Assembly (NCBI GenBank): GCA_009885185.1
Contig: VFLF01000772.1
Span: 1 to 5,669, forward strand
Direction: 5' to 3'
DNA from: Nitrosomonadales bacterium
GTDB lineage: Bacteria > Pseudomonadota > Gammaproteobacteria > Burkholderiales > SG8-41
DNA: 5,669 bases
In this document: positions 1-5,600 of the stretch, in pieces
How positions within the stretch are numbered: position 1 is the stretch's first letter
Layout of the letters: each line of letters starts with the position of its first letter
The notes under the pieces: generated by a model
What the model saw: only the letters and a program-made list of their open reading frames with translations
Database searches by the model: none
Told to the model about the DNA's origin: nothing
Translations under genes and position numbers: made by a program

Positions 1-829
1 CACCACCATCATCGAAACCGGCATCGACATACCCACTGCCAACACCATCATCATCAATCGCGCCGACCGCTTTGGGCTGGCGCAACTGCATCAGTTGCGC
101 GGACGCGTGGGCCGTTCGCACCATCAGGCGTATGCTTACCTCTTATTGCCCGACGAAGGCAACATCACGCCGCAGGCGAAAAAGCGCCTCGAAGCGATAC
201 AGATGATGGAAGAACTCGGCTCGGGATTCTTTCTTGCCATGCACGATCTCGAAATTCGCGGCGCGGGCGAAGTGCTCGGCGAATCGCAAAGCGGCGAGAT
301 GCAGGAAGTCGGCTTTAACATGTACGCCGCCATGCTCGACACCGCCGTGCGCGCCCTGAAGCAAGGCAAGGAGCCTGATCTCGCCGCACCGCTGGGCGTC
401 ACCACCGAAATCAACCTGCACGTGCCCGCGCTGCTGCCGCCGGATTATTGCAGTGACGTGCATGAGCGCCTGGTGCTCTACAAGCGCCTCGCCAACTGCG
501 ACAGCGACGAAGAACTCGACCGCCTGCGCGAAGAACTTATCGACCGCTTTGGCGACATGCCGGGCGCGGCGCGCGCACTGATCGACTGCCACCGGCTGCG
601 TCTGGCCTGCAAACCGCTGGGCATCTCGCGCATCGACGCCAGCGAATTGGCGATACAGTTGCAGTTCATCCCCAAGCCGCCGATTGATCCGATGAAAATC
701 ATCAAACTCATCCAGACCAAACACAATTACAAACTCGCCGGGCAGGATCGGCTGCGCATCGAGGTCAACACCGATGATGTGGCTGCGCGCGTGGCGCTGA
801 TTAAAGACGTCTTTAAACTCCTTTCATAA
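1..829 (+). CDS. mfd: Transcription-repair coupling factor Mfd, C-terminal 275 residues (5' end outside window)
   Basis: Mfd is a cytoplasmic SF2 DNA translocase. It removes RNA polymerase stalled at lesions and recruits UvrA for nucleotide excision repair. The reading frame is open from base 2 to a TAA at 827-829. The first visible residues (TTIIETGIDIPTANT) are helicase motif V. Motif VI (QLHQLRGRVGR) lies at visible residues 29-38, followed by the RecG/Mfd-type TRG translocation region (GSGFF, DLEIRGAGE, GESQSG) at about 73-98. The Mfd-specific C-terminal TRCF domain covers roughly 130-240 and ends in FKLLS. The DIPTANT and LHQLRGRVGRSHHQAYA stretches separate Mfd clearly from RecG. The N-terminal UvrB-like and RNA-polymerase-interacting domains are missing only because the window starts inside the gene; nothing suggests truncation. 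The next gene follows after 47 bases on the same strand. Confidence 0.97.
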   Translation, partial: TTIIETGIDIPTANTIIINRADRFGLAQLHQLRGRVGRSHHQAYAYLLLPDEGNITPQAKKRLEAIQMMEELGSGFFLAMHDLEIRGAGEVLGESQSGEMQEVGFNMYAAMLDTAVRALKQGKEPDLAAPLGVTTEINLHVPALLPPDYCSDVHERLVLYKRLANCDSDEELDRLREELIDRFGDMPGAARALIDCHRLRLACKPLGISRIDASELAIQLQFIPKPPIDPMKIIKLIQTKHNYKLAGQDRLRIEVNTDDVAARVALIKDVFKLLS

Positions 830-831
830 AG

Positions 832-861
832 TTGTTTAAAAACAAATACTTATGATATTTT
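832..861 (+). promoter_or_regulatory. AT-rich mfd-DUF1992 spacer with short palindrome and possible weak promoter
   Basis: The 47-bp gap between mfd and the next gene is strikingly AT-rich compared with its GC-rich surroundings. It holds a palindrome, TTGTTT-AA-AAACAA (832-845). TTGTTT (832-837) could also be a -35 box with TATTTT (856-861) as -10, 18 bp apart. Both match the consensus only partly. The resulting leader would be under 10 nt, with no clear Shine-Dalgarno before the ATG at 877, so a near-leaderless transcript or read-through from mfd is possible. The palindrome lacks a following T-tract, so it is not a convincing Rho-independent terminator. Confidence 0.3.
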
Positions 862-876
862 ATTCCCATAGCGCCC

Positions 877-1278
877 ATGTTACGCAAGCGCCCGCCCCCG
901 CCCATCTCCGGCTTTGATGCTTTGGTCGAAAAGCATGTGCGGGAAGCGCAGGCGCAAGGCGTGTTCGACAATCTGCCGGGCGCGGGCGCGCCGCTCAAGC
1001 TCGACGATGATGCGATGGTGCCGGAGGAATTGCGCGCGGCCTATCGCGTTCTGAAAAATTCAGGCTATGTACCGCCCGAAGTCGAAGCACTGCGTGACCT
1101 GCGCGAAATCGAACTCATGCTCGACAACACGCGCGATGAAGCTGAGCGCAACACGCTGGTCGGAAAATTCAACGTGCTGCTCTCGCGCGCGGGTGCGATG
1201 CGCGGGCGCAACTTCGCGGTGGATGGCGATTATTTTCAGAAGGTCGCGGAAAAACTCGCTGCGCGGCGGCACCGCTGA
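877..1278 (+). CDS. DUF1992 (DnaJ-homologue subfamily C member 28 conserved domain) protein, YhdN-like
   Basis: This 133-residue soluble protein has no signal peptide or membrane segment. The DUF1992 hallmark is seen in order: FDALVEKHVREAQAQG (13-28), FDNLPGAGAPL (30-40), VPEELRAAYRVLKNSGYVPPE (split over 48-68) and a charged C-terminal helix with RNTLVGKFN (91-99). In the family, the DNLPG-K-L and AYR-LKN-G motifs are the most conserved. The length is normal for the stand-alone bacterial form (E. coli YhdN is similar), which has no J-domain. The molecular function of DUF1992 proteins is not established. The ATG at 877 is the only start that keeps the short basic-proline N-terminus; no strong Shine-Dalgarno is seen upstream. 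It lies downstream of mfd in the same direction and converges on the FrnE-like gene across the 1303-1384 repeat. Confidence 0.9.
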   Translation: MLRKRPPPPISGFDALVEKHVREAQAQGVFDNLPGAGAPLKLDDDAMVPEELRAAYRVLKNSGYVPPEVEALRDLREIELMLDNTRDEAERNTLVGKFNVLLSRAGAMRGRNFAVDGDYFQKVAEKLAARRHR

Positions 1279-1302
1279 GCGTTGGCGATGGCGCCCCACC
1301 TG

Positions 1303-1384
1303 TGGAGTGCGGGAGCTTGCTCCCGCTTCCAACCACCGTGGCAAGTCCCGGAACTCCAAAGCGGGAGCAAGCTCCCGCACTCCA
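1303..1384. repeat. Nested inverted repeat (REP/MITE-like intergenic element, possible bidirectional terminator)
   Basis: Two perfect 26-bp inverted arms (1303-1328 and 1359-1384) flank a 30-bp centre. Each arm itself contains an 8-bp palindromic hairpin: GCGGGAGC-TT-GCTCCCGC at 1309-1326 and GCGGGAGC-AA-GCTCCCGC at 1361-1378. The centre holds a small CCAC-C-GTGG palindrome (1333-1341). The element can therefore fold either as two short hairpins or as one long stem. It fills most of the 123-bp gap between the convergent DUF1992 and FrnE-like genes, a typical site for dispersed palindromic repeats. No transposase gene and no clear target-site duplication is seen. Translated, the arms give ECGSLLPL / REQAPAL-type peptides, which I recall as spurious ORFs in many proteobacterial genomes. 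It could help end transcription from either side, but the T-runs after the hairpins are only two or three bases. Confidence 0.85.
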
Positions 1385-1401
1385 TATGCTTCGTGGATGG
1401 G

Positions 1402-2079
1402 TTAGGTTTTCCCCGCACCCGGCTGCATCGCCTGCAACATCGCTTGCACCAGCGTCTCAGGCTCCTGCGCGCCCGACACGCCCACCGCGCGGTTGAAAAT
1501 AAAAAACGGCACGCCGCCGATACCGGCGTTGCGCACTTCGATATCCGCGCCCACCACCACGTCACGCTCGGCATTGCTGGCGAGCCACGCTTTGGTCTGC
1601 GCGAGATCAAGCCCGCCCTTGGCGCCCACCGCCGCCAGCGTGTCGATGTCGGTCAGGTTCGCGCCCTTGACGAAATACGCCTCGAACAACACTTCCGCCA
1701 CGGCATCCTGCTTGCCTTGTTGGTCGGCGTAGTGCAACAAACGATGCGCGTTCACCGTGTTCGGCTGCACTTCGATGTTGTCGAACGCAAACGGAATGCC
1801 GACGGTTTCGCCGACCTTGGTAACACGCTCGTAATTGCCCTTGCCGCGCGCGCCGAATTTACGCGCGACATAGTCCACGCGCGGAATGCCCTCGGGCGGC
1901 AGATCGGGATTTAACTGAAACGGTAACCAGCGCACGGCTGGTTTGACATCGGGACGCTGCTCGGCGAGCAGCTTCAGCGCGGTTTCGAGCCGGCGCTTAC
2001 CGATGAAACACCACGGTCAAACCACGTCGGATACGACGTCGATCCTGAGTTCTATTTGCTGTCCGGCGGGTGCGTTCAT
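1402..2079 (-). CDS. DsbA-family FrnE-like oxidoreductase, probable selenoprotein (Sec-Pro-Trp-Cys active site, UGA at 2017-2019)
   Basis: Predicted thioredoxin-fold thiol oxidoreductase with a DsbA helical insert (FrnE/COG2761-like), 225 residues if UGA is read as selenocysteine. Read from ATG 2079, the frame gives LRIDVVSDVV (11-20), then UGA at codon 21, then PWCFIGKRRLE (22-32). Family members have CPWC here, so UGA exactly replaces the first, nucleophilic Cys; the second is C24. Next come WLPFQLNPDLPPEG (51-64), the RLLHYA segment (113-118) and the cis-proline motif GGVPFFIF (188-195). No other stop occurs before TAA at 1402-1404, and the length is normal. The start is supported by AAAGGGG five bases upstream and by the ATGA overlap with the ligase stop, which implies translational coupling. 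No signal peptide is visible, so a cytoplasmic location is expected. UGA is a normal stop in neighbouring genes, so the genetic code is standard. Callers would wrongly start at GTG 1935. The alternative is a single nonsense mutation or sequencing error. Confidence 0.8.
1978..2015 (-). promoter_or_regulatory. Candidate bacterial SECIS hairpin just downstream of the in-frame UGA
   Basis: On the minus-strand RNA, a hairpin begins one nucleotide after UGA 2019-2017. The lower stem pairs 2015-2011 (CGUGG) with 1982-1978 (CCGCG), including one U-G pair. A two-base UG bulge (2010-2009) follows, then UUUC (2008-2005) pairs with GAAA (1986-1983). Above an asymmetric internal loop, UCGG (2003-2000) pairs with CCGG (1993-1990), closing a UAAGCG loop (1999-1994). 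The apical loop starts 17 nt after UGA, within the spacing I recall for bacterial SECIS elements such as E. coli fdhF. A bulged U and G or U near the loop are also typical, but the loop is not an exact GGUCU type. The fold was done by hand, without energies. Confidence 0.55.
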
Positions 2080-3701
2080 GGCGGCCCCTTTCCTTGGGTA
2101 AAGTAATTGTGAAACTGCTCGCGCAGTGTAGCCTTCAGCATCTTGCCCGTCGAGGTTTTCGGTATCGCCTCGACAAACAGCACGGCGTCCGGTAACCAGA
2201 ATTTGGCGAACATGGGCGCAAGATGCTCACGCAGCGCATCGGCGGTTGCGCTCTGCCCCGCCTTCAACACCACCACCGCCAGCGGGCGCTCATCCCACTT
2301 GGGATGCGGCACGCCGATCACCGCGACTTCCAATACCGCCGGGTGCGCCACCAGCGCGTTTTCCAGATCGACCGAACTGATCCACTCGCCGCCGGATTTC
2401 ACCAGGTCCTTGATACGGTCGGCGATCTTGACGTAGCCGTGCGCATCCATGATCGCGATGTCGCCGGTGCGAAACCAGCCGTCGGCTGTCCATTTATCAT
2501 GCTCGGCCGGCAACTCGTGATAGCCGGACGCCACCCACGGCCCGCGGATTTGCAACTCGCCCATCGACTTGCCGTCCCACGGCGCTTCGCCGCTTTCACT
2601 TATGGTGCGTACTTCGACAAACGGCGGCGGCACGCCTTGCTTGGCACGCACGGCATAACGTTCGTCCTCCGACAGGCCTTCGAGCTCGCGCTTGATGAAA
2701 TTCACCGCGCCCAGCGGCGAGGTTTCGGTCATGCCCCAGCCGTGAATCACGCGCATGCCGAACTGGTCGAACGCCCGGATCATTGACTCCGGCGCAGCAG
2801 CACCGCCGCACACCATACGCAACTCTTTTTGCAACGCCCAGCGTTGGGGTTCTTTCTGCAAGGCTTGCAGCAGGCCCATCCAGATGGTTGGCACGCCCGC
2901 GGACAACGTTACCTTTTCGGATTCATAAAGATCGAGCAGATTCACCGCGTCCAGATGCGGGCCCGGGAACGCCAGCTTCGCGCCCATCATCACCGCAGTG
3001 AACGGCGTGCCCCACGCATTGACATGAAACATCGGTACGATCGGACACAACGAATCGCGATTACTCAAGCCCAGGCAATCCACCGTCGCCGTCGCCAGCG
3101 AATGCAAAACAATCGAACGATGGGTATAGACCACGCCTTTCGGCTTGCCGGTGGTGCCGGAGGTGTAACACATGCCCGCCGCGTCGTTTTCATCGATCAC
3201 CGGCGGCGCAAACGATGGCGCGCCGGCGAGCAGCTTTTCGTAATCATCGTAACCCGCCGGCACGCGCTGGCCGGAGAGCGGCACCACAAAAATACGCTCA
3301 AACTTCACCTGCGATTTGAATTTATCCAACAGCGGCAGCAGCACATCATCGACAATCAAAAAACGGTCGCGCGCGTGGTTGGCAATGTACGCGATGTCGT
3401 CCGGGTGCAGCCGCAAATTCAGCGTATGCAGCACGCCGCCCGCGCACGGTATCGCTAGATACGCTTCGAGATGCGCATAGTGATTCCACATCAGCGTCGC
3501 CACCCGGTCGCCCTTCTGCAAACCCAGCCCCTGCAACGCCCCCGCCAGCGCGCGCGTGCGACGGTAAAAATCCCGATAGGTATGACGATGCAGCGATTTA
3601 TCCGGCAGGCGCGACACGATCTGCGAATCGCCGTACAACTTACCCGCACGCTCCAGCACATGCGTGAGCGTCAACGGAAAACTCATCATGGTACCGCGCA
3701 T
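2076..3701 (-). CDS. AlkK/FadD-like medium- or long-chain fatty-acid-CoA ligase (AMP-forming)
   Basis: This cytoplasmic adenylate-forming enzyme converts a fatty acid, ATP and CoA to acyl-CoA, AMP and pyrophosphate. The 541 residues show the full ANL superfamily set: P-loop YTSGTTGKPKG (179-189), VPMFHVNAWGTP (222-233), the A5 motif GWGMTETSP (321-329), WFRTGD (409-414), hinge and A8 region DRIKDLVKSGGEWIS (428-442), and the catalytic lysine K520 in PKTSTGK. Closest in memory is the medium-chain AlkK group (FHVNAWGTP, SGGEWIS, KWDERPL). Chain-length preference cannot be read from sequence. ATG 3701 was chosen because GAGGGG lies six bases upstream and it begins just after the lipoprotein stop. 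The frame is open to 3941, but that extension overlaps the lipoprotein gene and is low-complexity shadow. ATGs at 3689 and 3686 are weaker alternatives. The TGA stop overlaps the ATG of the FrnE-like gene, so the two are probably co-translated. Confidence 0.95.
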   Translation of the reverse strand: MRGTMMSFPLTLTHVLERAGKLYGDSQIVSRLPDKSLHRHTYRDFYRRTRALAGALQGLGLQKGDRVATLMWNHYAHLEAYLAIPCAGGVLHTLNLRLHPDDIAYIANHARDRFLIVDDVLLPLLDKFKSQVKFERIFVVPLSGQRVPAGYDDYEKLLAGAPSFAPPVIDENDAAGMCYTSGTTGKPKGVVYTHRSIVLHSLATATVDCLGLSNRDSLCPIVPMFHVNAWGTPFTAVMMGAKLAFPGPHLDAVNLLDLYESEKVTLSAGVPTIWMGLLQALQKEPQRWALQKELRMVCGGAAAPESMIRAFDQFGMRVIHGWGMTETSPLGAVNFIKRELEGLSEDERYAVRAKQGVPPPFVEVRTISESGEAPWDGKSMGELQIRGPWVASGYHELPAEHDKWTADGWFRTGDIAIMDAHGYVKIADRIKDLVKSGGEWISSVDLENALVAHPAVLEVAVIGVPHPKWDERPLAVVVLKAGQSATADALREHLAPMFAKFWLPDAVLFVEAIPKTSTGKMLKATLREQFHNYFTQGKGPP

Positions 3702-3715
3702 CACGTTCCCCTCGT

Positions 3716-4075
3716 TCAGCAGCCCGTCATTAGTTTGCTCGCAAACCCTTTCGCATCGGAACCTGCCGCGCGACCCACAAACACCGACACCTTCGACAGT
3801 ACGCCGTCGCGGTGTATCTGCGCCATCGCCAGGGTGTCTCTGGAGCCGCTCGATGGCCGCACCACGACTTCCGTCGACGCGTCGCCCAGAAGACGCTCCT
3901 GACCCGCCGCGCCCATGGCCTTGGCGTTGCGCGCGATGCAAATCGCCGCTGCGTACGGCGTATTTGCACTGTTAAAACCAAAAGGCGCGCCCTCCTTCAG
4001 CATGTTGTCCGGCGATGTAGCACAACCCGCAAGCACCCAGAGCGCAACGCCCAGCAATAACAACCGCTTTTCCAT
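3716..4075 (-). CDS. Small lipoprotein of unknown function
   Basis: 119 residues. A short basic N-terminus (MEKR), a hydrophobic core (LLLLGVALWV) and a lipobox LAGC place the lipidated Cys at position 18, so the mature product is a membrane-anchored lipoprotein of about 102 residues facing the periplasm. The residue after the Cys is Ala, not Asp, so in a Gram-negative cell sorting to the outer membrane would be expected. The mature part has a conserved-looking AAAICIARNAKAMG helix (42-55), a beta-rich middle (TEVVVRPSSGSRDTLAMAQIH) and two Cys, C46 and the C-terminal C119, which might form a disulfide. I do not recognise the family. Start ATG 4075 is preceded by AGGGGGAG at good spacing; the longer open frame to 4189 has no signal-peptide logic. 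It is the first gene of the operon with the ligase, only 14 bp apart. Confidence 0.85.
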   Translation of the reverse strand: MEKRLLLLGVALWVLAGCATSPDNMLKEGAPFGFNSANTPYAAAICIARNAKAMGAAGQERLLGDASTEVVVRPSSGSRDTLAMAQIHRDGVLSKVSVFVGRAAGSDAKGFASKLMTGC

Positions 4076-4100
4076 GGTTTTCTCCCCCTGAGCTATCCGA

Positions 4101-4129
4101 ACAATAAGCGAAATCGCCGCAATGGTGAA
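4101..4129 (-). promoter_or_regulatory. Possible sigma-70 promoter for the lipoprotein-ligase-FrnE operon
   Basis: On the minus strand TTCACC (4129-4124) and TATTGT (4106-4101) are 17 bp apart. Each matches four of six consensus bases. It would start transcription near 4094, giving a leader of about 20 nt that contains the AGGGGGAG ribosome binding site. It is the best candidate in the 131-bp divergent region, but it is weak. Confidence 0.35.
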
Positions 4130-4133
4130 GTGC

Positions 4134-4162
4134 TTGTTACTGGCGGCAGGCCGGCGAATAAT
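4134..4162 (+). promoter_or_regulatory. Probable sigma-70 promoter for the lactonase-like gene
   Basis: TTGTTA (4134-4139) and AATAAT (4157-4162) are separated by 17 bp, matching four and five of six consensus positions. The predicted start near 4169 gives a leader of about 37 nt with AGGAGA (4197-4202) placed four bases before the ATG at 4207. It lies back to back with the minus-strand promoter candidate, so a regulator binding here could affect both directions; no clear operator was found. Confidence 0.5.
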
Positions 4163-4206
4163 AGACGCTTGCCGCACATCACTTACCATCCAAGTCAGGA
4201 GACATC

Positions 4207-5064
4207 ATGCGATTGGCTATCCTTGCAACAGTCATTGCGTTGACCATCGCCGCGGGATGCGCCGGCAACGGGGCGCCCGGCAAACCCGCCGGCGTGGAAC
4301 GCCTTTACGTGTTCAACTGCGGCGAATCCACTGTGCCGGACGTGTCCCGCTGGACGCCCGGCGTCAACGTGGGCAAGCCCGGCGCATTCAGCGCCAACTG
4401 CTACCTCATTCGCCACGCCAGAGGCTGGATGATGTGGGATTCAGGCATCAACGACAACGTCGCCACCATGCCTAACGGATTTCAGCGCGGCAAACTTTCG
4501 CCGCATTACATCCTGCGCAAACCGCTGCGTTTTGCGCTGTCCGAAATCGGCGTCGATCCGGCGACGATCGAGCATGTCGCTTTCTCGCACACGCACGGCG
4601 ATCATGTCGGCAACGGCAACCTCTTCACCAGCGCCACGCTCTACATGCAGCAAGCCGAATACGATATCGCTTTCGGCGTGGAAGCGGCGAGCAAGTGGAA
4701 TTTCGAGGTCACCAGTTACGACAAACTGCGCGCCAACAAGACGGTCAAATTGAATGGCGATCATGATGTCTTCGGCGACGGCTCGGTGGTCATCGTTGCC
4801 ACCCCCGGTCACACGCCGGGGCATCAATCGCTGCTGGTGCACCTGCCAAAAACCGGGCCGGTTATTTTGTCGGGCGACATGGTGCATGTGCAGGACAACT
4901 GGACGCATCGTCGCGCGCCGTCGTTCAACTTCGATGTCGAGCAAAGCCTCAAATCCATGGACAAGGTCGCCGCCCTGATGCAGAAAACCGGCGCGAAATT
5001 ATGGATCAATCACGACAAGGCGCAGAGCGACGCCATCCCCAAAGCGCCGAAATACGTCGAGTGA
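4207..5064 (+). CDS. MBL-fold lipoprotein resembling N-acyl-homoserine lactonase
   Basis: Predicted dinuclear-zinc hydrolase of 285 residues, exported as a lipoprotein. The N-terminus MRLAILATVIALTIAAGC is a type II signal with lipobox AAGC and lipidated C18. The core shows every expected metal ligand: H128-T-H130-G-D132-H133, H202 in TPGHTPGH, bridging D224 in LSGDMVH, and H269 in INHD. YVFNCGE (34-40), SANCYLIRH (62-70) and the WDSGIND segment (77-83) match the N-acyl-homoserine lactonase branch (AiiA/AttM-like) rather than beta-lactamases or glyoxalase II. Family members open lactone rings such as quorum-sensing acyl-homoserine lactones, but related enzymes act on other esters or lactones, so the substrate is not proven. 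Unlike AiiA, this protein would work in the periplasm or at the surface. AGGAGA before ATG 4207 supports the start. It is divergent from the acyl-CoA ligase operon and convergent with the cold-shock gene. Confidence 0.88.
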   Translation: MRLAILATVIALTIAAGCAGNGAPGKPAGVERLYVFNCGESTVPDVSRWTPGVNVGKPGAFSANCYLIRHARGWMMWDSGINDNVATMPNGFQRGKLSPHYILRKPLRFALSEIGVDPATIEHVAFSHTHGDHVGNGNLFTSATLYMQQAEYDIAFGVEAASKWNFEVTSYDKLRANKTVKLNGDHDVFGDGSVVIVATPGHTPGHQSLLVHLPKTGPVILSGDMVHVQDNWTHRRAPSFNFDVEQSLKSMDKVAALMQKTGAKLWINHDKAQSDAIPKAPKYVE

Positions 5065-5070
5065 TTACGC

Positions 5071-5083
5071 GCGGACAGTCCGC
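5071..5083. repeat. Short perfect palindrome after the lactonase-like gene
   Basis: GCGGAC-A-GTCCGC starts six bases after the stop codon of the MBL-fold gene. As RNA it would form a four-pair hairpin with a five-base loop on either strand. No T-run follows in the plus direction, so alone it is not a terminator; it may stabilise the 3' end of the mRNA. Confidence 0.4.
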
Positions 5084-5095
5084 ACGCCCATAAAA

Positions 5096-5118
5096 AAAGC
5101 CGGCGCAAGTCCGGCTTT
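5096..5118 (-). terminator. Bidirectional Rho-independent terminator between convergent genes, strongest for the cold-shock gene
   Basis: AAAGCCGG (5096-5103) and CCGGCTTT (5111-5118) form an 8-bp stem around a seven-base loop. Read on the minus strand, the stem is followed by an unbroken run of seven T (three inside the stem arm, four beyond it), which makes a good terminator 22 bp after the cold-shock stop. On the plus strand only three T follow, so termination of the lactonase-like gene from this side should be weaker. Confidence 0.85.
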
Positions 5119-5140
5119 CATGGTGGCGTCTAAGTGCGAA

Positions 5141-5347
5141 TCAGAGCGCCTGGATGTTGCTCGCCTGCTTTTTGCCTTTGTTGCCATCCGTGATATCAAA
5201 AGACACTTTTTGACCTTCTTTCAGTGACTTGAATCCGGAAGACTGAATTGCGGAGAAGTGCGCGAAGAGATCTTCGCCACCGCCGTCCGGCGTGATAAAC
5301 CCAAAACCCTTGGCATCGTTAAACCACTTCACAGTACCTGTTGGCAT
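5141..5347 (-). CDS. Cold-shock protein (CspA family)
   Basis: This single cold-shock domain of 68 residues is the normal size of a bacterial Csp. It forms a five-stranded OB fold that binds single-stranded RNA and DNA and melts RNA structure in the cytoplasm. RNP1 is KGFGFI (13-18) and RNP2 is DLFAHFSAI (26-34), with the exposed aromatics W9, F15, F17, F28, H30 and F31 in place. The start at ATG 5347 fits [11 protein letters not shown], the typical N-terminus, and has AAGGA seven bases upstream. The frame is open further to 5410, but those residues have no family match and lie in the leader. It has its own strong promoter, long leader and terminator, so it is a monocistronic unit. Several paralogues are usual per genome, and whether this copy is cold-induced or constitutive cannot be told from the coding sequence. 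Confidence 0.97.
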   Translation of the reverse strand: MPTGTVKWFNDAKGFGFITPDGGGEDLFAHFSAIQSSGFKSLKEGQKVSFDITDGNKGKKQASNIQAL

Positions 5348-5473
5348 AAGTCGATCCTTTTTCGAGTGAGAAATATCGGAGTAGGCCCCCGCCCGACGTT
5401 TGAATCTCAAAGCCCGAAAAAGAACAAAACCCCTTTAATCGTTCTTAAATCAGCAGCTTGAAACTAAACTCGT
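5348..5473 (-). promoter_or_regulatory. Long structured 5' leader of the cold-shock gene
   Basis: From the predicted start point near 5473 to the ATG there are about 125 nt without a gene. Long leaders that refold at low temperature are characteristic of cspA-type genes. A hairpin is visible: AAGAAC (5446-5441 on minus) pairs with GTTCTT (5425-5420), with an inner AAA-GGGG-TTT stem-loop. The leader ends in AAGGA before the ATG. I could not identify an E. coli-style cold box with confidence. A thermosensing role is inference from the family. Confidence 0.5.
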
Positions 5474-5479
5474 AGCGGC

Positions 5480-5509
5480 TTTATACGCCCCCGATATTTT
5501 GGCTGTCAA
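5480..5509 (-). promoter_or_regulatory. Strong sigma-70 promoter of the cold-shock gene
   Basis: On the minus strand a perfect TTGACA (5509-5504) is followed after 18 bp by TATAAA (5485-5480), which matches five of six -10 bases. This is the best promoter match in the window and predicts initiation near 5473. The sequence upstream of the -35 box (5511-5530) is mixed rather than an AT-rich UP element. Confidence 0.8.
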
Positions 5510-5600
5510 GCACCCAAAAAGCGCGGGCAGCGGCGGCCTAAACTGGCACACAATTTGTTATATATCCGCCCTCTGTCCGCCGGGATACGCCTGAACCCCG

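Noticed and set aside
1282..1914. Plus-strand 210-codon open frame opposite the FrnE-like gene
   Set aside because: Arg/His-rich composition typical of the antisense of a GC-rich gene. It begins in the repeat and has no ribosome binding site or recognisable domain.
1402..1935. Treating the FrnE-like gene as a 177-residue protein starting at GTG 1935
   Set aside because: This start would remove the conserved first beta strand and the whole CXXC active site, has no supporting ribosome binding site, and ignores the coupled ATG at 2079 with in-frame family homology.
1402..2079. Calling the FrnE-like gene a pseudogene because of the in-frame stop
   Set aside because: It is the only lesion. It is UGA rather than UAA or UAG, lies exactly at the catalytic Cys, and is followed by a hairpin. 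It remains the main alternative but is less likely than selenocysteine.
3704..3718. UGA after the terminal Cys of the lipoprotein read as a second selenocysteine (Cys-Sec end)
   Set aside because: Readthrough would add only Thr-Arg-Gly-Thr before the next stop, no conserved motif is involved, and the region is the Shine-Dalgarno of the ligase gene.
3702..3941. Extended N-terminus of the acyl-CoA ligase (80 more residues)
   Set aside because: It overlaps the lipoprotein gene in another frame, is Arg/Gly-rich low-complexity sequence, and lacks family similarity; a strong Shine-Dalgarno supports ATG 3701.
5544..5559. Sigma-54-like promoter TGGCAC...TTGTT on the plus strand
   Set aside because: The essential -12 GC is GT, and transcription would run antisense into the end of a minus-strand gene. 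Probably a chance match.
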